DNA from: Colletotrichum lupini
Lineage: Eukaryota; Ascomycota; Sordariomycetes; Glomerellales; Glomerellaceae
Direction of reading: 5' to 3'
DNA length: 64,000 nt
Assembly: GCF_023278565.1 (NCBI RefSeq)
Contig: NC_064677.1
Coordinates: 1,612,001-1,676,000 of the forward strand
Below are positions 1-11,616 of this stretch, piece by piece. Within the stretch, counting starts at the first letter, position 1. Each line of letters starts with the position of its first letter. The notes beneath the pieces are model-generated. The model had not been told where the DNA came from and did no database searches. It was given only the letters and a program-made list of their open reading frames with translations. Made by a program: the position numbers and the translations under genes.

Positions 1-2262
1 ATGCTACATACGATCGTTTCGACATACAAAAGCACATCATGCTTTTTGACAACCGTTAAGAGATTTCGCCTGATTTCTTCGCGCTCGAGATTCCGTCACA
101 TCACCCGCAGCGGAACGCATCTCGCCCGAACGGAGATTCTTACCGATTAGTAGTCTCTCCGAACCAGAAGATTCAAATCTTCGGCTCAAAAGAGTGCTTG
201 GATACAGATTGTCTCCCACTTACCGACGGGAGACTCGAGAGGACGGACGCGTCTTGTTGAGAGGATCAGATCAGACTGGTCGCGAAGGGTTTGAAGGTGG
301 TGGTCTAAGACTTTGGTTCTAGAAGAAACAAAGAATACGAGATGGAGGGCCGAGTACGTTGAGAAGCTTTTGCTGGTCTTTGCCTGGTCTTTTGCTGATG
401 GTGTGTACTGCTAACTCGATTGCCACAGATGAGTCAATTTAGCTGCCATCCCAGATGAAAACTGACTGGGTTTCTGATAGGCATTGCCTAAATAGAAGAG
501 ACACACATGATTCAGTCTTGCGGGTAGCTAGCATCTGCCGTGGCGGGGGCGATTGGGGAGGTTGCTCATCCGCTGTCAACCAAGTCTCGAACAAGGCAGG
601 CAGATAGACCAGCACCTACTACACCAAACTCGACGCACCGTTGAGGTCACCTTAGGCCTAACATGCTCGTCAGAAAGAACATCCGAGAGGGCGAGAGGAA
701 TCCATAGAGTTCGAGAACAGACATTGAGGAGCACAGAGAAAAGGGCGGGAGTGAAAGAGGAATGGGCGGAGTCTAAATAGAGTTTGGCTGCTTAGACTCA
801 AACGGGACAACCACTGAACCACAGACCAAACGCTTTCCCCTCACTTCCTCACGAAGCAGCTTTTTCTGCAACAAATGTGGCTGATTGGAACGAATGAGAG
901 GGCGTTGTGTATGCTGGCCAGCCCTTCTCGAAGACGGCTTCGAAACACTCGAGCTGTGTGAAACATCACAGCGTACATCCCGGAGCAGCAGCCGGTTAGG
1001 GACAAGGGTCGCGAAGGGGCGGGGGACCATTGGCCGAGCCACTCGGTGCCCGGAGCACTAGCAGCATGGACTACCAGCTAGAACCTGAACGGTCGTTTTT
1101 CGTTTCCTTCTGGCCCCCCAATGACACAGACTCTGTGGCCCTGCGTTCCTGCAGCTTGTCAAGGGTAGTCACATTGATGACGGAGCGAGAGGGTAATCAA
1201 AGACAAAGAGGTGGACGAAGACAGCATGAGGGAAGACGCACTGATCGCTTTGATGGACCGTCTCCTGCTCGGCTAAATGGTTGGCGAAATAGCGGGATGG
1301 ACCTGCAGACCTAGTCCCGTGAAACATGACAACCGACACCATGGCTGCTTGAATCTGCCGCTAGAACTCTAAGATCTTCCACTGGTGATGCAGCGGCGCG
1401 GGTTCAAAGGCCGAGAGCTGCTGGGGGACGCTTGCCAAGTCGAGCCCATACATATGCTTATGCCGGTAAATATGTGACAGGGGAGCTTCCCATCACCGCG
1501 ATACATAGCGTCTGGGTAGATCTTCTGCTCATTGAGATTGGAATTACATATTCATATAGCCTTAGGCGCGGAGTAGAGGAGGCTACTCAGGGCTAGGAGG
1601 TGATGGAGGGACGACATCGACAGAAAGTCAGAAACACGGCCAATCAGCTCGTAAGCGCACAGAGCATAGCGCACACCCTCACACACCGCTTCCTAGACCA
1701 TTTCCATCCCATCCACAAAACCTCGCAACACTTGGACGGGAGGGTGCTCTTGCAGCACTGCAGCAGCAAGAAAGTGAGGGGGGCAAGACAGCAGGGAGGG
1801 AGCTTTGTCCGCCCCGGAGCCCCCCTTTGACGTCTTTTCCCGGAGTGTGATCATTCTTTGCATCTGAAGCAAAGACCAGTTATCCTTGATGTGTCACGAT
1901 CCATGGGGCAAACACAACGAACGGGTCCCCTGGGGGGGAGGTTGATAACGTTGTTTCCTCCCACCTCGCTTGTGAAGCATCTCCAACGCCGTCCCCACTA
2001 CCACCGAACTCGAACATCAACAAAGACAAGGGGTTGTTGAATTTCTCTTTTTCAACACTCGTTCTCGGGAACTTCTTCGAGGTACATGCGCGCTCGGTGA
2101 GGCGACTTGGCGACCTTGGCTCCTTAGCCCCCCAGGTACCGAAAAAACCACGTCGATTCGGACACATACAGCTCGTGTTAGACGACCAAAGCTATATGGA
2201 GCTGTGAAAAGCCGAGGGCAGAAAAAAGGAAAGCAGCTGATACTTCGTTTCGGATTTTCGAT
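1..2262. other. intergenic region, no supported gene
   Basis: No reading frame here shows a recognisable domain, a signal peptide or coherent splice sites. Short open frames exist on both strands but have biased, low-information composition. The last ~400 bases, pyrimidine-rich and containing runs of G and C, are the upstream region of the CFEM receptor gene that begins at 2263. Confidence 0.5.
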
Positions 2263-4139
2263 ATGCGGCTATCAACATCGTCAGCGGCCTCTCTTGGTCT
2301 GCTATGGATCACATTTGCTCTGTCATTTGTTGGCGCCGTAGCAACAGCTGGGGAAGAGTATTACTTCGCTGGAGAACGCGTTCATTTGATTGCGAGGCAA
2401 CAGCTACCCGATCTGAGCAATATATCAACATGTGGTGTAAGTTCGATTTGGAGTCGGGAGCCTCCTTTGGCTCGGTTGCTTTCCCGAAATGGAACCCACT
2501 TTGGCTAATACTCTGGTGCCCAGTTGAACTGCCTCGTACAGGGTATCGCAGGGGTCGGATGCGACCTCACGAACACAACTTGCTCCTGTGCGAGCACCGG
2601 TCTGGGTCAGCTCGTCGGCCCTTGCTTGATTGCAAACTGCACCATGCAAGACTCCCTGGGTGAGTACTTCCAGAGTCGTGAGGACGGTGCAGAAAAGATG
2701 GGAAGACTGACGAGGCAACAAGATGTCGCGAAACTGCAACAAACGCAGTGCAGTCTCCCTCACGAATCCGACACTGGGAAAATTCTTGCCATTCTAATCA
2801 CCGTCTATGTCACGGCTGTCGTTGCGATTGTCTTGCGGCTTCTTGCCAAAAACATGGCAAAGACGTGGAGTCTAGACGATGCGTTGATTATTGCGGCGAT
2901 TGTCATTGCGATTGCCCCAGTATCTGCAATTTTGTTGAGTAAGCTTTTTGTTGTCTTGCGGCCGGCTTGGATATGTAACTAATTGTCAACAGTGTCAAGC
3001 TTAGGATTTGGGAAGCACCTTTACGATCTTAAACCGGGTGGCTTACTGCAGATCCTGCGACTACGTAAGTACATTCCGTTCGTATTGAAGCCATCTTCTC
3101 TAATGCTTTTGCAGTATACGCCGCCGAGATTGTTTACGTCTTTGTGCTCTTATTCGCGAAGCTGTCCCTCGTCGTCTTCTATCTACGAATCTTCACCGTA
3201 CCGAAGTTCCGCATCGCTGCATACACCCTGATCGGATTCCTTATCGTCGGCCAGGTGGTCATCGGCTTTCTCACTATCTTCTCGTGTCACCCGATCGAGT
3301 TATTCTGGAACAAGGACATCCACACAGGCGCCTGCCTCGATGTCAACCAACTTGCCTACGCGAACTCTGCCTTGGCCATCATCCAGGACCTTCTTATTCT
3401 CGCCCTCCCGATAGCGATGCTTCCAGGCCTTCAAATGAACCGGAACAAGAAGGTTTCGGTTGCCATGGTATTTCTTCTCGGATCTGTCGGCTTCGTCTCG
3501 ACCATTATCCGTCTTCAGGTTCTCGCAGTGTTTGGAAACTCCATCGACCCGACGTGGGACTACGCGCCCGTTGTGTGGTGGACGACAATCGAACTAGGTG
3601 TCGTCGTGGTGTGCGCCTGTGCGCCCATGATCCGCAACTTGGTCGAGAAGATGTTCCCCGGCTTTGCGCTCTTCGCGAGGTGGACCACCCCGAAGCCATC
3701 CAAGGGCAGCAGCCCATCCTCGAACGGCAGCGTGGACAAGCCGACAAAGGCTGCTGGGCGATATCAGAAGTTCGGGCGGAGTAACAGCCCGCCTCAATTT
3801 AGCGACAATTACGTTCGCGATTACATCACGAGTCCCAAAGGCCCTCCAGTACCCCCAAAGGACGATCTGCCGCCATCTCGTAGGTACCGGGACATGTACG
3901 CCTACGGTGGATCCAAGCCCAAGGTGCTTGAGCCCTCGTCGCCGTCCCCTCAGCCGTATGACCTCTCGTGGAGGTCCATGAACCCTTATGGGATTCCTAA
4001 GGATGACCTGGAATCATGTATTGGAAAGACGAACTATAATCTTGATATTGAGATGCTGGAAAGGAAAGGGAGAGATGTGGTAGTGGCACAAAAGGAGCTT
4101 TGCTCTCTCTGCGGGAGGGAAAGCTGCAGTCACATGTAA
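2263..4139 (+). CDS. CFEM-domain PTH11-type GPCR-like membrane protein
   Basis: A predicted surface receptor-like protein of the PTH11 class, a family linked to host and surface sensing in plant-associated fungi. Exons 2263-2436, 2524-2659, 2723-2938, 2993-3064 and 3115-4139 give 540 aa with frames preserved at every junction; introns start GTAAGT, GTGAGT, GTAAGC and GTAAGT. Residues 1-28 form a signal peptide. The CFEM module (about residues 50-115) carries eight-cysteine spacing, including the CSC pair in NTTCSCAST. It is followed by the rhodopsin-like membrane domain typical of PTH11 proteins: hydrophobic segments start at ILAILITVYVTAVVAIVL, and the R-L-[AF]-K and W-x-x-DD-A motifs are visible (KTWSLDDALI). 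The tail is Pro/Ser-rich, cytoplasmic and ends in a Cys-containing CSLCGRESCSHM. The start is the first Met ahead of the signal peptide. The family call is firm; ligand and role are unknown. Confidence 0.9.
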
Positions 4140-4788
4140 CAGAGCTATTTTCCGTCCGTTTTATAGATATCCATTTGCTTAGATACCAATTGTTGCTCGA
4201 TCGCCTCAAGAATCATGCCTCGTTCACTCTCATTGTTCCACCCGATGATGCTTCCGGAAGGACCCATATTTCAGCCGGGCGTGGTCCCGGAGCGGCCCGG
4301 AACGGTCCGATCATGTCAACGAATGTTCAGCTGGTCAGCCACCTTATTTGCGTGCAGCCCAAATAAGCCACAAGACTCAAAGATACGGACCGCATCCATC
4401 GTAATCTTCTTATCACGGACAAATTGATGAATGCAACGTCAGCAGATAGAGCCCCTGGCTTTCCGCCTCAATTCCTATCTACTTGCAGAAGACCTCACTA
4501 CCCCGGTCTCCATTCTCTTAAAGCCCAGCTAATGCCGCAGAAAATGCACGATGCGAATACTGCATAGCCTTACTACAAACAACGCGTGGGAAAGTCTACA
4601 TCGTTCGTCTGCTTTGACATCGACACACAAACAATGCACAAGCATTGACCGAGTTTCGCCACCTCCCGCAGCTGCTTTGCACCTCCAACTCACTATTCCG
4701 AATCTGGAGCTTTCCGAAGGTTCAACTGTCCCAATCTGGATACAAGCCCGCGTCGCAGCTTCGCCTCATAGCTCTTTTGCGCGACACG
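4140..4788. other. intergenic region between receptor and deaminase genes
   Basis: No gene is supported. The frame of the downstream gene is open upstream to about 4645, but that part lacks a signal peptide or conserved residues, so it is treated as 5' leader. Confidence 0.5.
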
Positions 4789-5502
4789 ATGCGCGCATCC
4801 TCACTCTCGTTGAGCCTGTTCAAGGCACCGCTCGGTCTTGTAGCCCTGTTACTGGTCGCCTCGGTCGTGGGACATGGCGATGGTGATCTTCAACGTTACA
4901 TGGCCCTGGAAACCTGCCCGCCGCTGAAGATTGTCAATGGGATCAACTTCACCACGCGGGCGTACTGGATGCGCCAGGCCAACCTGGCCCTGCCCAACCC
5001 ATGCCCGTTCGCTGCCTTTGGCTCAGTGATTGTGAATCACACTACGGGCGGCTTGGGGGAACTGGTCTGCACCGGCGCGAACAACAATGCTGGCACAGGC
5101 AACCCGACTCTGCATGGTATGAATCTCACCTCACACAACCCAACAAAGCTTTTTCTTTTGCAAGGGTAGTTTGCTAATCATTAAACAGGGGAGATGGCCG
5201 CCATCGACAACTGCTCGGCAATCTTTGTAGATCCCCAGGGTCCATACCGGATGACGCCGGCTCAGGCCCTGGCCGCCTTTGCCAACCTGACCATCTACAC
5301 CAACGCCGAGAGCTGCCCCATGTGCGCGTCGGCGGTGCGCTGGGCAGGCTTCAGGGAATATGTTTTTGGCACGAGCATTGAGACCCTCACGGAGGAGGGA
5401 TGGGGCCAGATCCAAATCACGTCCAGGGACGTCTTCCGGCAGTCCTCGGGCTTACCCTACGGCAGACTGCAAGAGGCACTCCGCCAAAACCGTTCTTTTT
5501 AA
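4789..5502 (+). CDS. secreted cytidine/nucleoside deaminase-like protein, possibly 3'-truncated
   Basis: Predicted extracellular member of the zinc-dependent deaminase fold (CMP/dCMP, guanine and tRNA-adenosine deaminase superfamily). Exons 4789-5116 and 5189-5502, joined over a GTATGA...CTAATCATTAAACAG intron, give 213 aa. Splicing restores the metal site: HGEMAA (H/E pair) and, downstream, ESCPMCASAVRW, the PCxxC-type cysteine pair. Residues 1-28 are a signal peptide. The Met at 4789 was chosen because it opens directly into that signal; an upstream in-frame Met at 4645 would bury it. The stop lies only a few tens of bases before the AT-rich repeat at 5510, and the protein seems to end shortly after the core fold, so a repeat may have removed a native C-terminal tail (inference). 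The substrate cannot be told; secretion argues against tRNA editing. Confidence 0.8.
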
Positions 5503-5509
5503 TAGACCT

Positions 5510-8500
5510 ACGGCTACCGTAAATTTTAGGCATTAATAGCACGACTTTCTTATATATATAAATAAATATTATAATAAATCCCGTATATTATTATAAAGAA
5601 TTACTTACGACCGTAAGTAGTAGCGGTTACGTAAGGGTAGTTATACTACTTAGTAAAAATAAAGTAACTAGGGGGCATATCCTCTTTACTAATTTTTATT
5701 ACTAATTAATTTCCCTTTCTTCTTAACTAACCTAATATTCCTTAAATAAGGTAAGTAATTTACTTATACCCCTATAGTTACTTATTAGCGACTATATTTC
5801 GCCTTATTATACTTTATACCCTTTTTTACTTTACTTTTATTATTATTACCTAATTATATACGTAATTATAAATATAATATTCGCAATTTACCAATTAGAA
5901 ATATTAATTAGGTATAATTAGGTAATTTTATACGCAATTACTAATATAATCTTTACTAACTAGTAATTATATTTCTTTTTAAGCTAATATACGCGTAATT
6001 ATAAATATAATTATACGTATATACTTATTTATAATTTAATTCTTTTTATTTACTTTTTTCTTTAGTATTAACTATTTACGTATATATACTAATAATTTCG
6101 TATAGGACACTCCCTTTTTTAATAATTATATATACCGTATAATATTTATAATAAGCGCTTAATATAGCGTTCCGGCCCGTATTAAGGGTATATAACTTCT
6201 AATAGTCCCTATATACTAACCTACGTAGTACTTTAACGACCTTATATTTTATAAAATAACCTCTTACTTTTTTATTAATACGTATACCTCTATATAATAG
6301 TTTCCTTATTATATAGATTCTTACGTTATTTATAAGCTCTTTATCTTCTTTTTTAAAGACTTTTTACTAAATCTATAACTTTAGTATTATATAAGTTAAT
6401 ATATACTACCCTATACTATTTAATATTATTATATTAACTTATATAAGCTAGCCTTAGCGTTAGATTAAGCTTAACCTTAAGATTACTAAGAATAGCCGTT
6501 ATATACCCCTAGATATTACCGTAACTTATACTTAGGTTACTAATATTATTTAAATAACCGTATATAATAATACTAAGACTAGTGCCGAGTCGTGCGCCTA
6601 TTATAAGGCTAGTAAAAGTATTTTTACTAATTACGTTACTTTTATAAACAAGGGCTATTTTAATTATAATTATATATTTATTATATACGAGTATACGCTC
6701 GTTACGCTTCTCATTATTACTTATACATTACCTTATACTACTTTATATTTATTTATAATTGATTAACGGTTCGTATTAATTCGTAATATACTTATTAAAG
6801 TCGTTAAGCGTAGTTATAACTATAAAAGTCGTAATAAAGTCCGTATCGGCGCTTTACTTAAGTTTTTAAGTACTATCCCCGCTATATACCTTTATATAAT
6901 AATAAAAGCCCTTAAATAAGTAGCTAAATAAGCTAAAAATAAAAAAGAGGGTATATATAATAATATATAAGATTATAAAGAGCGTTATTAATTTATATAG
7001 ACTTTAAATAAAGAGTAATTAATTTAATATTCTTATATAATATAATATAAGAGTTTATATAGGTATATATTAGGATATAGTATAATTAGGCTTAATACCT
7101 AGGTAATAAGGCCCCTATAGAGTTATAAAATACTTATTAACTATAAGCTAGAGTATACGCGCTTAGTTTAGCTTATAAGAAGCCGTAACTAACTATATAA
7201 AAGCTCCTCTTAAAGTTTAACGTTTTTAGTAAAATTATAGAACTTTTATTTATTATATATTATTATTATATACTTTTCTATTTTTGTTTAGCATTATAGA
7301 TCCCTATAAGCGTTTATATATTTATATATATACTTATAAAACCTTATAAATAAAAAGATACCCCTATATATCGCTATAATTATATATAAACATTTACCCT
7401 TTACTTAAAATTTCTTTTTTAGTTTTTTATTTTATATTTTATTACTTTTTTAAAATAGTACGACTACGTATTAATCTTTTACTATATTAAACGATAGTTA
7501 TTATAAAGTTAAAGAGTAATTAGACTTATAATATAATTATTATATATATTTTTATAATTTTTAATATTAGAATTATAAAACGAACTTTTAAACGTTAACT
7601 TACGAAATAGGATTTATAACGAGAAGAGCGTACGGTCTTTTTTAAGGATCTATTAATTCGTATTTAAGAATTATTTTTCTAATAATACTTAAATAATAAA
7701 GATATCCTTTTTTAACTCTAGTCTAAAGGATTTATAATTACGGCTATAAAATTATTAATACTTCGTTAATAAAATTAGCTTTAGTAATAATAAATACTAA
7801 AATAGCTCGTAATTATATAATAACGATTAAAAGAGTTCTTTTTTAATATATTAGAGGTTACTTACCGTACTAAAGGGTATAGTAAAAAGTATTTTTATAT
7901 ATAGGTTCGTTAATAAGCTTATATTATTAACTAAAATAAACTTTACTCTATATATTATAAAACCTTTTTATAATAAGTTTAAAATTAATTAAATAAGATA
8001 AGGTACTATTATAAAAGGTTTATAACTCCTAAATTAAATTATATTTAGTCTTTAAATACGTACGATAAGCTTTTACTATTTAGATTTAACATCTATATTA
8101 ATATTAATACTTATTTATAGTTTATTATATAATTCTATATAGGGGTTTTTACTTATATATCCCGGAATATACTTATATAATATCTTATTATTATTTAATA
8201 ACGGGGATTTATATTATTACGAGTTCGTTTAGACTAAGGGAAAGAAACCGTTCTTATATTTAATATTTATTACTACTTTTTTTAATATTATTTAATAATA
8301 AAAAGTCTAATTATATTCCGTAATTACTAAATCTTTAGTAAAAATATTTATAACGTTAAAATTAGGAGTTAATAAAATCGTTTTTATTAAAATAGATTAG
8401 TATATTAATAAGTAAGTAATATATATTTTAGTATATATAAGTATACTTACGTTTATAAAAATACTTCTAACTACTTAAGTTCTAAAGGCTATTTTATATA

Positions 8501-10340
8501 AATATACTTTTTAACTAAATTATATTTCTATTTACGTATATATTACTAATTCGTTCTAATTTTATTAACTTTATATAAATTTAGAACTCTTATTAAATTC
8601 GTTATTAAAAAGGTCGCCCTTATATTATTTTTAGTTAGCTATAGTAACTATATTATTAACTTACGTTACGAACTATATAAGATTTTATATAGCTAATTAA
8701 CTAAGACTAAGTTTAATAACTATTAAACGCTATTTAGAATAATAATAATCTAGACGCATATCTTTTTTAAGCTATTTTATAAATTTATACCTTAATTATT
8801 AAGGGCTCCTTAATTATATTAATTAAAAGTACGAAGTTTAGTAAAGCTAATCATCCTTATTTTAAAGCGTATTAATATTTTTATATTTATTTAAAGTAAT
8901 ATATACGTAATAAGCTCTAACTTAAAAATACTTTACTTAGTAAACTATAAAGTAATATTATATAAATTAAGTAGAGATTAAAAAACTTTAGAATTAATTT
9001 TAAAATATTAAATAGCTTTATAATTACGAGCGATACTAAGGACGAAAAGGAATCATAAATATAATTATAATTTACTTTAAACTATTTATTAACGAGAATG
9101 CTCGTTTTTATTCTTATAATATATTAAGTTATTTATTATTATAAACTTTATCTTCTTATTAAACTATTATAATCTTATTTTTCTTATCGTTTTTATCCTT
9201 TTTAACTTTTTTCTTAGCCTTAATTTCTTTTTTAATAATCTTCTTTTTTTACTTAATTAATAATTCTTCTTTAATCTTTATCGTTAGTTTAATATTAATA
9301 CTTATTAAAAGCTGTGTTTTTAGAATATTTTTATACGTCGTTTTACTTAAAGTTTTAGTTATAATTAGCTTTATATAACCTTTTCCCTTTTTTACTAGCT
9401 AAGGTTTAATAACTAATAACTTAATTCTAATTTAAAAAATAATAAAAAGTTAATAATTATCTTTTTTATATAAAATCGTAGCTTTAAAAAAGAATCTCTT
9501 TAAACTTATTGCTTCGTATACTACTTTATAATACTCTAAAATATTATAAGGATTTTTTATATTAATTAGAAATACTATTTACTCTATTAAAAGAATTTAT
9601 TAATTTATTATAAAATATAAAATAATAAATCGTATTATATTTTAATATAAAATAAACGTTAAGAAGTAATTAAACTAAACTTTCTTAATAAACTTCTTAA
9701 TAACTTAAATATTAATATAAGTCGTTATTTAAAAACTATTAAGTTAGTTTCTAAAAAAAGATATATTATATAATATAATGAAGATATTAATTATTAATAA
9801 TTACTTTAGTTCTTTTTTTATTTACTAAATACTTCGTTCTCGCTCTTTTAAGCTTATAAAAAGAGATTTTATTAATATTAAAGTTTATACGTTTATATAT
9901 TCTTATTATATAAAAAGGGCAGAGCCTATACAAGTATTATTATTAATTAGTCGTTTTAAAATAGCTTTATAAAGAAGTATCGTAAGGTTAATTAGTTTAG
10001 TAACGTCTTATATAGAGGTTAAAAATTATTATAGATTTATATTATAATATTTATAAACGAGCTATTAGTTTAATAACTTAAGTAAAAAGTAATTTTTATT
10101 TATAAAAAGGTAAAAAGTAATAGGTATTTTTATAATAAAGTTATAAGGAGAAAAAAAACTTTTACGTCGGGGTATAATATTATACGATTTTATATATTAT
10201 TATATAGTTTAATATATTATAAAATTAAAATATTTCTTAAGCCGTAAATATTTATAACCCCTATTTATAAGTTATTATACTAGTCTAGACCTTATCCTAG
10301 GTAGTAGGGTAACCGTAAAATACGATTTCTACTTTAATAT
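5510..10340. repeat. RIP-degraded AT-rich repeat block, probable LTR-retrotransposon remains
   Basis: Nearly 5 kb of very AT-rich DNA in which CpA and TpG are almost absent while CpG persists, as expected after heavy RIP. No intact gene, LTR pair or terminal inverted repeat could be identified. One plus-strand relic near 10030-10200 reads, with stops, as KNYYRFIL...NNLSKK...FLF, resembling the region after the reverse transcriptase of Ty3/gypsy pol (NYYRRFI...L..L.KK..F.W). The right part is therefore tentatively plus-oriented gypsy-like pol. The rest is unclassified. Confidence 0.7.
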
Positions 10341-10974
10341 ATAAAAAAAGTGTTTTGGCGGAGTGCCTCTTGTAGTCTGCCGTATACCCCGCCGAATAAG
10401 GTTGCTTGGTCCGGTCTTGACGAACGAGACAGACCCCTTCTTTAGTTGGCAGTTTAATGCGGGTGCGCCCTGTCCGCAAGGCTGCTCTCGGGGCGGAAGT
10501 GCAGGCGGTTGTGTTCCTGCATGATGGGGTCGGTCGAGGTGCACTTGGTTTGGGTTGAATTAGGTTGCGGTTCTGCTCTGAAGAACCCCTTCAACTGAAG
10601 CAACTTTCGCCGGACTTGTTGCAAGTGGGTTTTCTAGTCTGTTGGTTTCATCACATTTATCATCAACAGCATCTGGGTGCCGCTCGCTAGAGGTTGCTTC
10701 CTCTTTCGTTCTTAAAGTGGGAACTCCGAGCCGAGCTCATTTGCCGAGATTGTCAGACAAGGACATAGAATCCCGTTCGGAGACCTGTGATACAAGAGCA
10801 TCATTGAAAGATGATTAAATTCAGCATAAGGAGTCTAGTTGCAGAAAAAACAAGAATGGGACATCAGACAACTGGGCCGGACACGAGATGTCTGCGCCAG
10901 CAAAAATCAAAAGAAACTCGCCTTCACCCGGCAACGTCCTGAAATGTACGCCCGTGTGATCGCGAGGATATACT
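10341..10974. other. intergenic region, no supported gene
   Basis: Normal base composition resumes here, with CpA and TpG present. No coding or RNA feature could be supported before the tRNA gene. Confidence 0.5.
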
Positions 10975-11067
10975 TGACCCCCACCTGATTTGAACAGATA
11001 ACCTTTCGATGGCATCTCGAGGAAACTCGATCTGGAGTCGAACGCGCTACCGTTGCGCCAGAGGGCC
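10975..11067 (-). tRNA. tRNA-Trp (anticodon CCA) with a ~21-nt intron
   Basis: On the minus strand the sequence folds as a complete cloverleaf. The acceptor stem is GGCCCTC paired with GGGGGTC (with G-U pairs) plus discriminator A. The D arm is GCGC-AACGGTA-GCGC. The anticodon stem TTCGA/TCGAA closes the loop CTCCAGA (anticodon CCA), and the T arm is ATCTG-TTCAAAT-CAGGT. About 21 nt between loop position 37 (G) and A38 do not fit the cloverleaf and form the usual tRNA intron position. Internal A box (TGGCGCAACGG) and B box (GTTCAAATC) match RNA polymerase III promoters. A T-rich tract about 60 nt downstream could serve as terminator. Identity follows from the anticodon and from resemblance to fungal tRNA-Trp. 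Confidence 0.9.
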
Positions 11068-11616
11068 GATGAAAATATCCTCCATTATCGTGAGTTCAAG
11101 TGGGCAGTTGCCGTGGGCCTCGTCTATCCAGGTGAGGGCTAGACCCGCTCTATCTTGTCGTTATGGGGCAGAGTCTTCGACAGCGGTGGAGCTCATCTGC
11201 GACTTGCTTCACAGAGCGAGGCAGCTTCATCATGGAGGACTTGTCAGTGATGTGGCTGATAATTAGGTGCCTACGCTTGCGTTGGCTACAGGCAGTTGCG
11301 TTTATGTGGGCAACAAAAAAAGACTTGGAAAACTTGCCGAGACAGTCAGACTAAGTTTTCTTTTTGCAAGAGAGGCTACAATATGCGAGTCAGATGGTTT
11401 GTGGGAAGACTACAACGATACGGTAAGTCGGGCAATATTTTTTTTGTCTTGAGAAGAATAGCCCTAGCAGGTGAAGCCAAGAGAGCTTATATGCCCTGCT
11501 GAAGGGACGATATCTCATGTAGAAACATCCTCAGCGGTTGGGCTTCACTGATCCATGAGCACATGACTGACGCGTATTTATTCAATTCGCTTATTCTCCA
11601 GCTCTATCTACTTGCC
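11068..11616. other. intergenic region, no supported gene
   Basis: Overlapping short open frames occur at 11009-11502 but have no recognisable domain. The region separates the tRNA gene from the 3' end of the HET gene. Confidence 0.45.

Noticed and set aside
1..2167. Several 60-95 codon open frames on both strands
   Set aside because: They overlap each other, begin at random Met codons and have no family features.
5510..10340. AT-rich block as mitochondrial insertion or centromere core
   Set aside because: Retained CpG with CpA/TpG loss points to RIP of a repeat, and no mitochondrial gene is recognisable.
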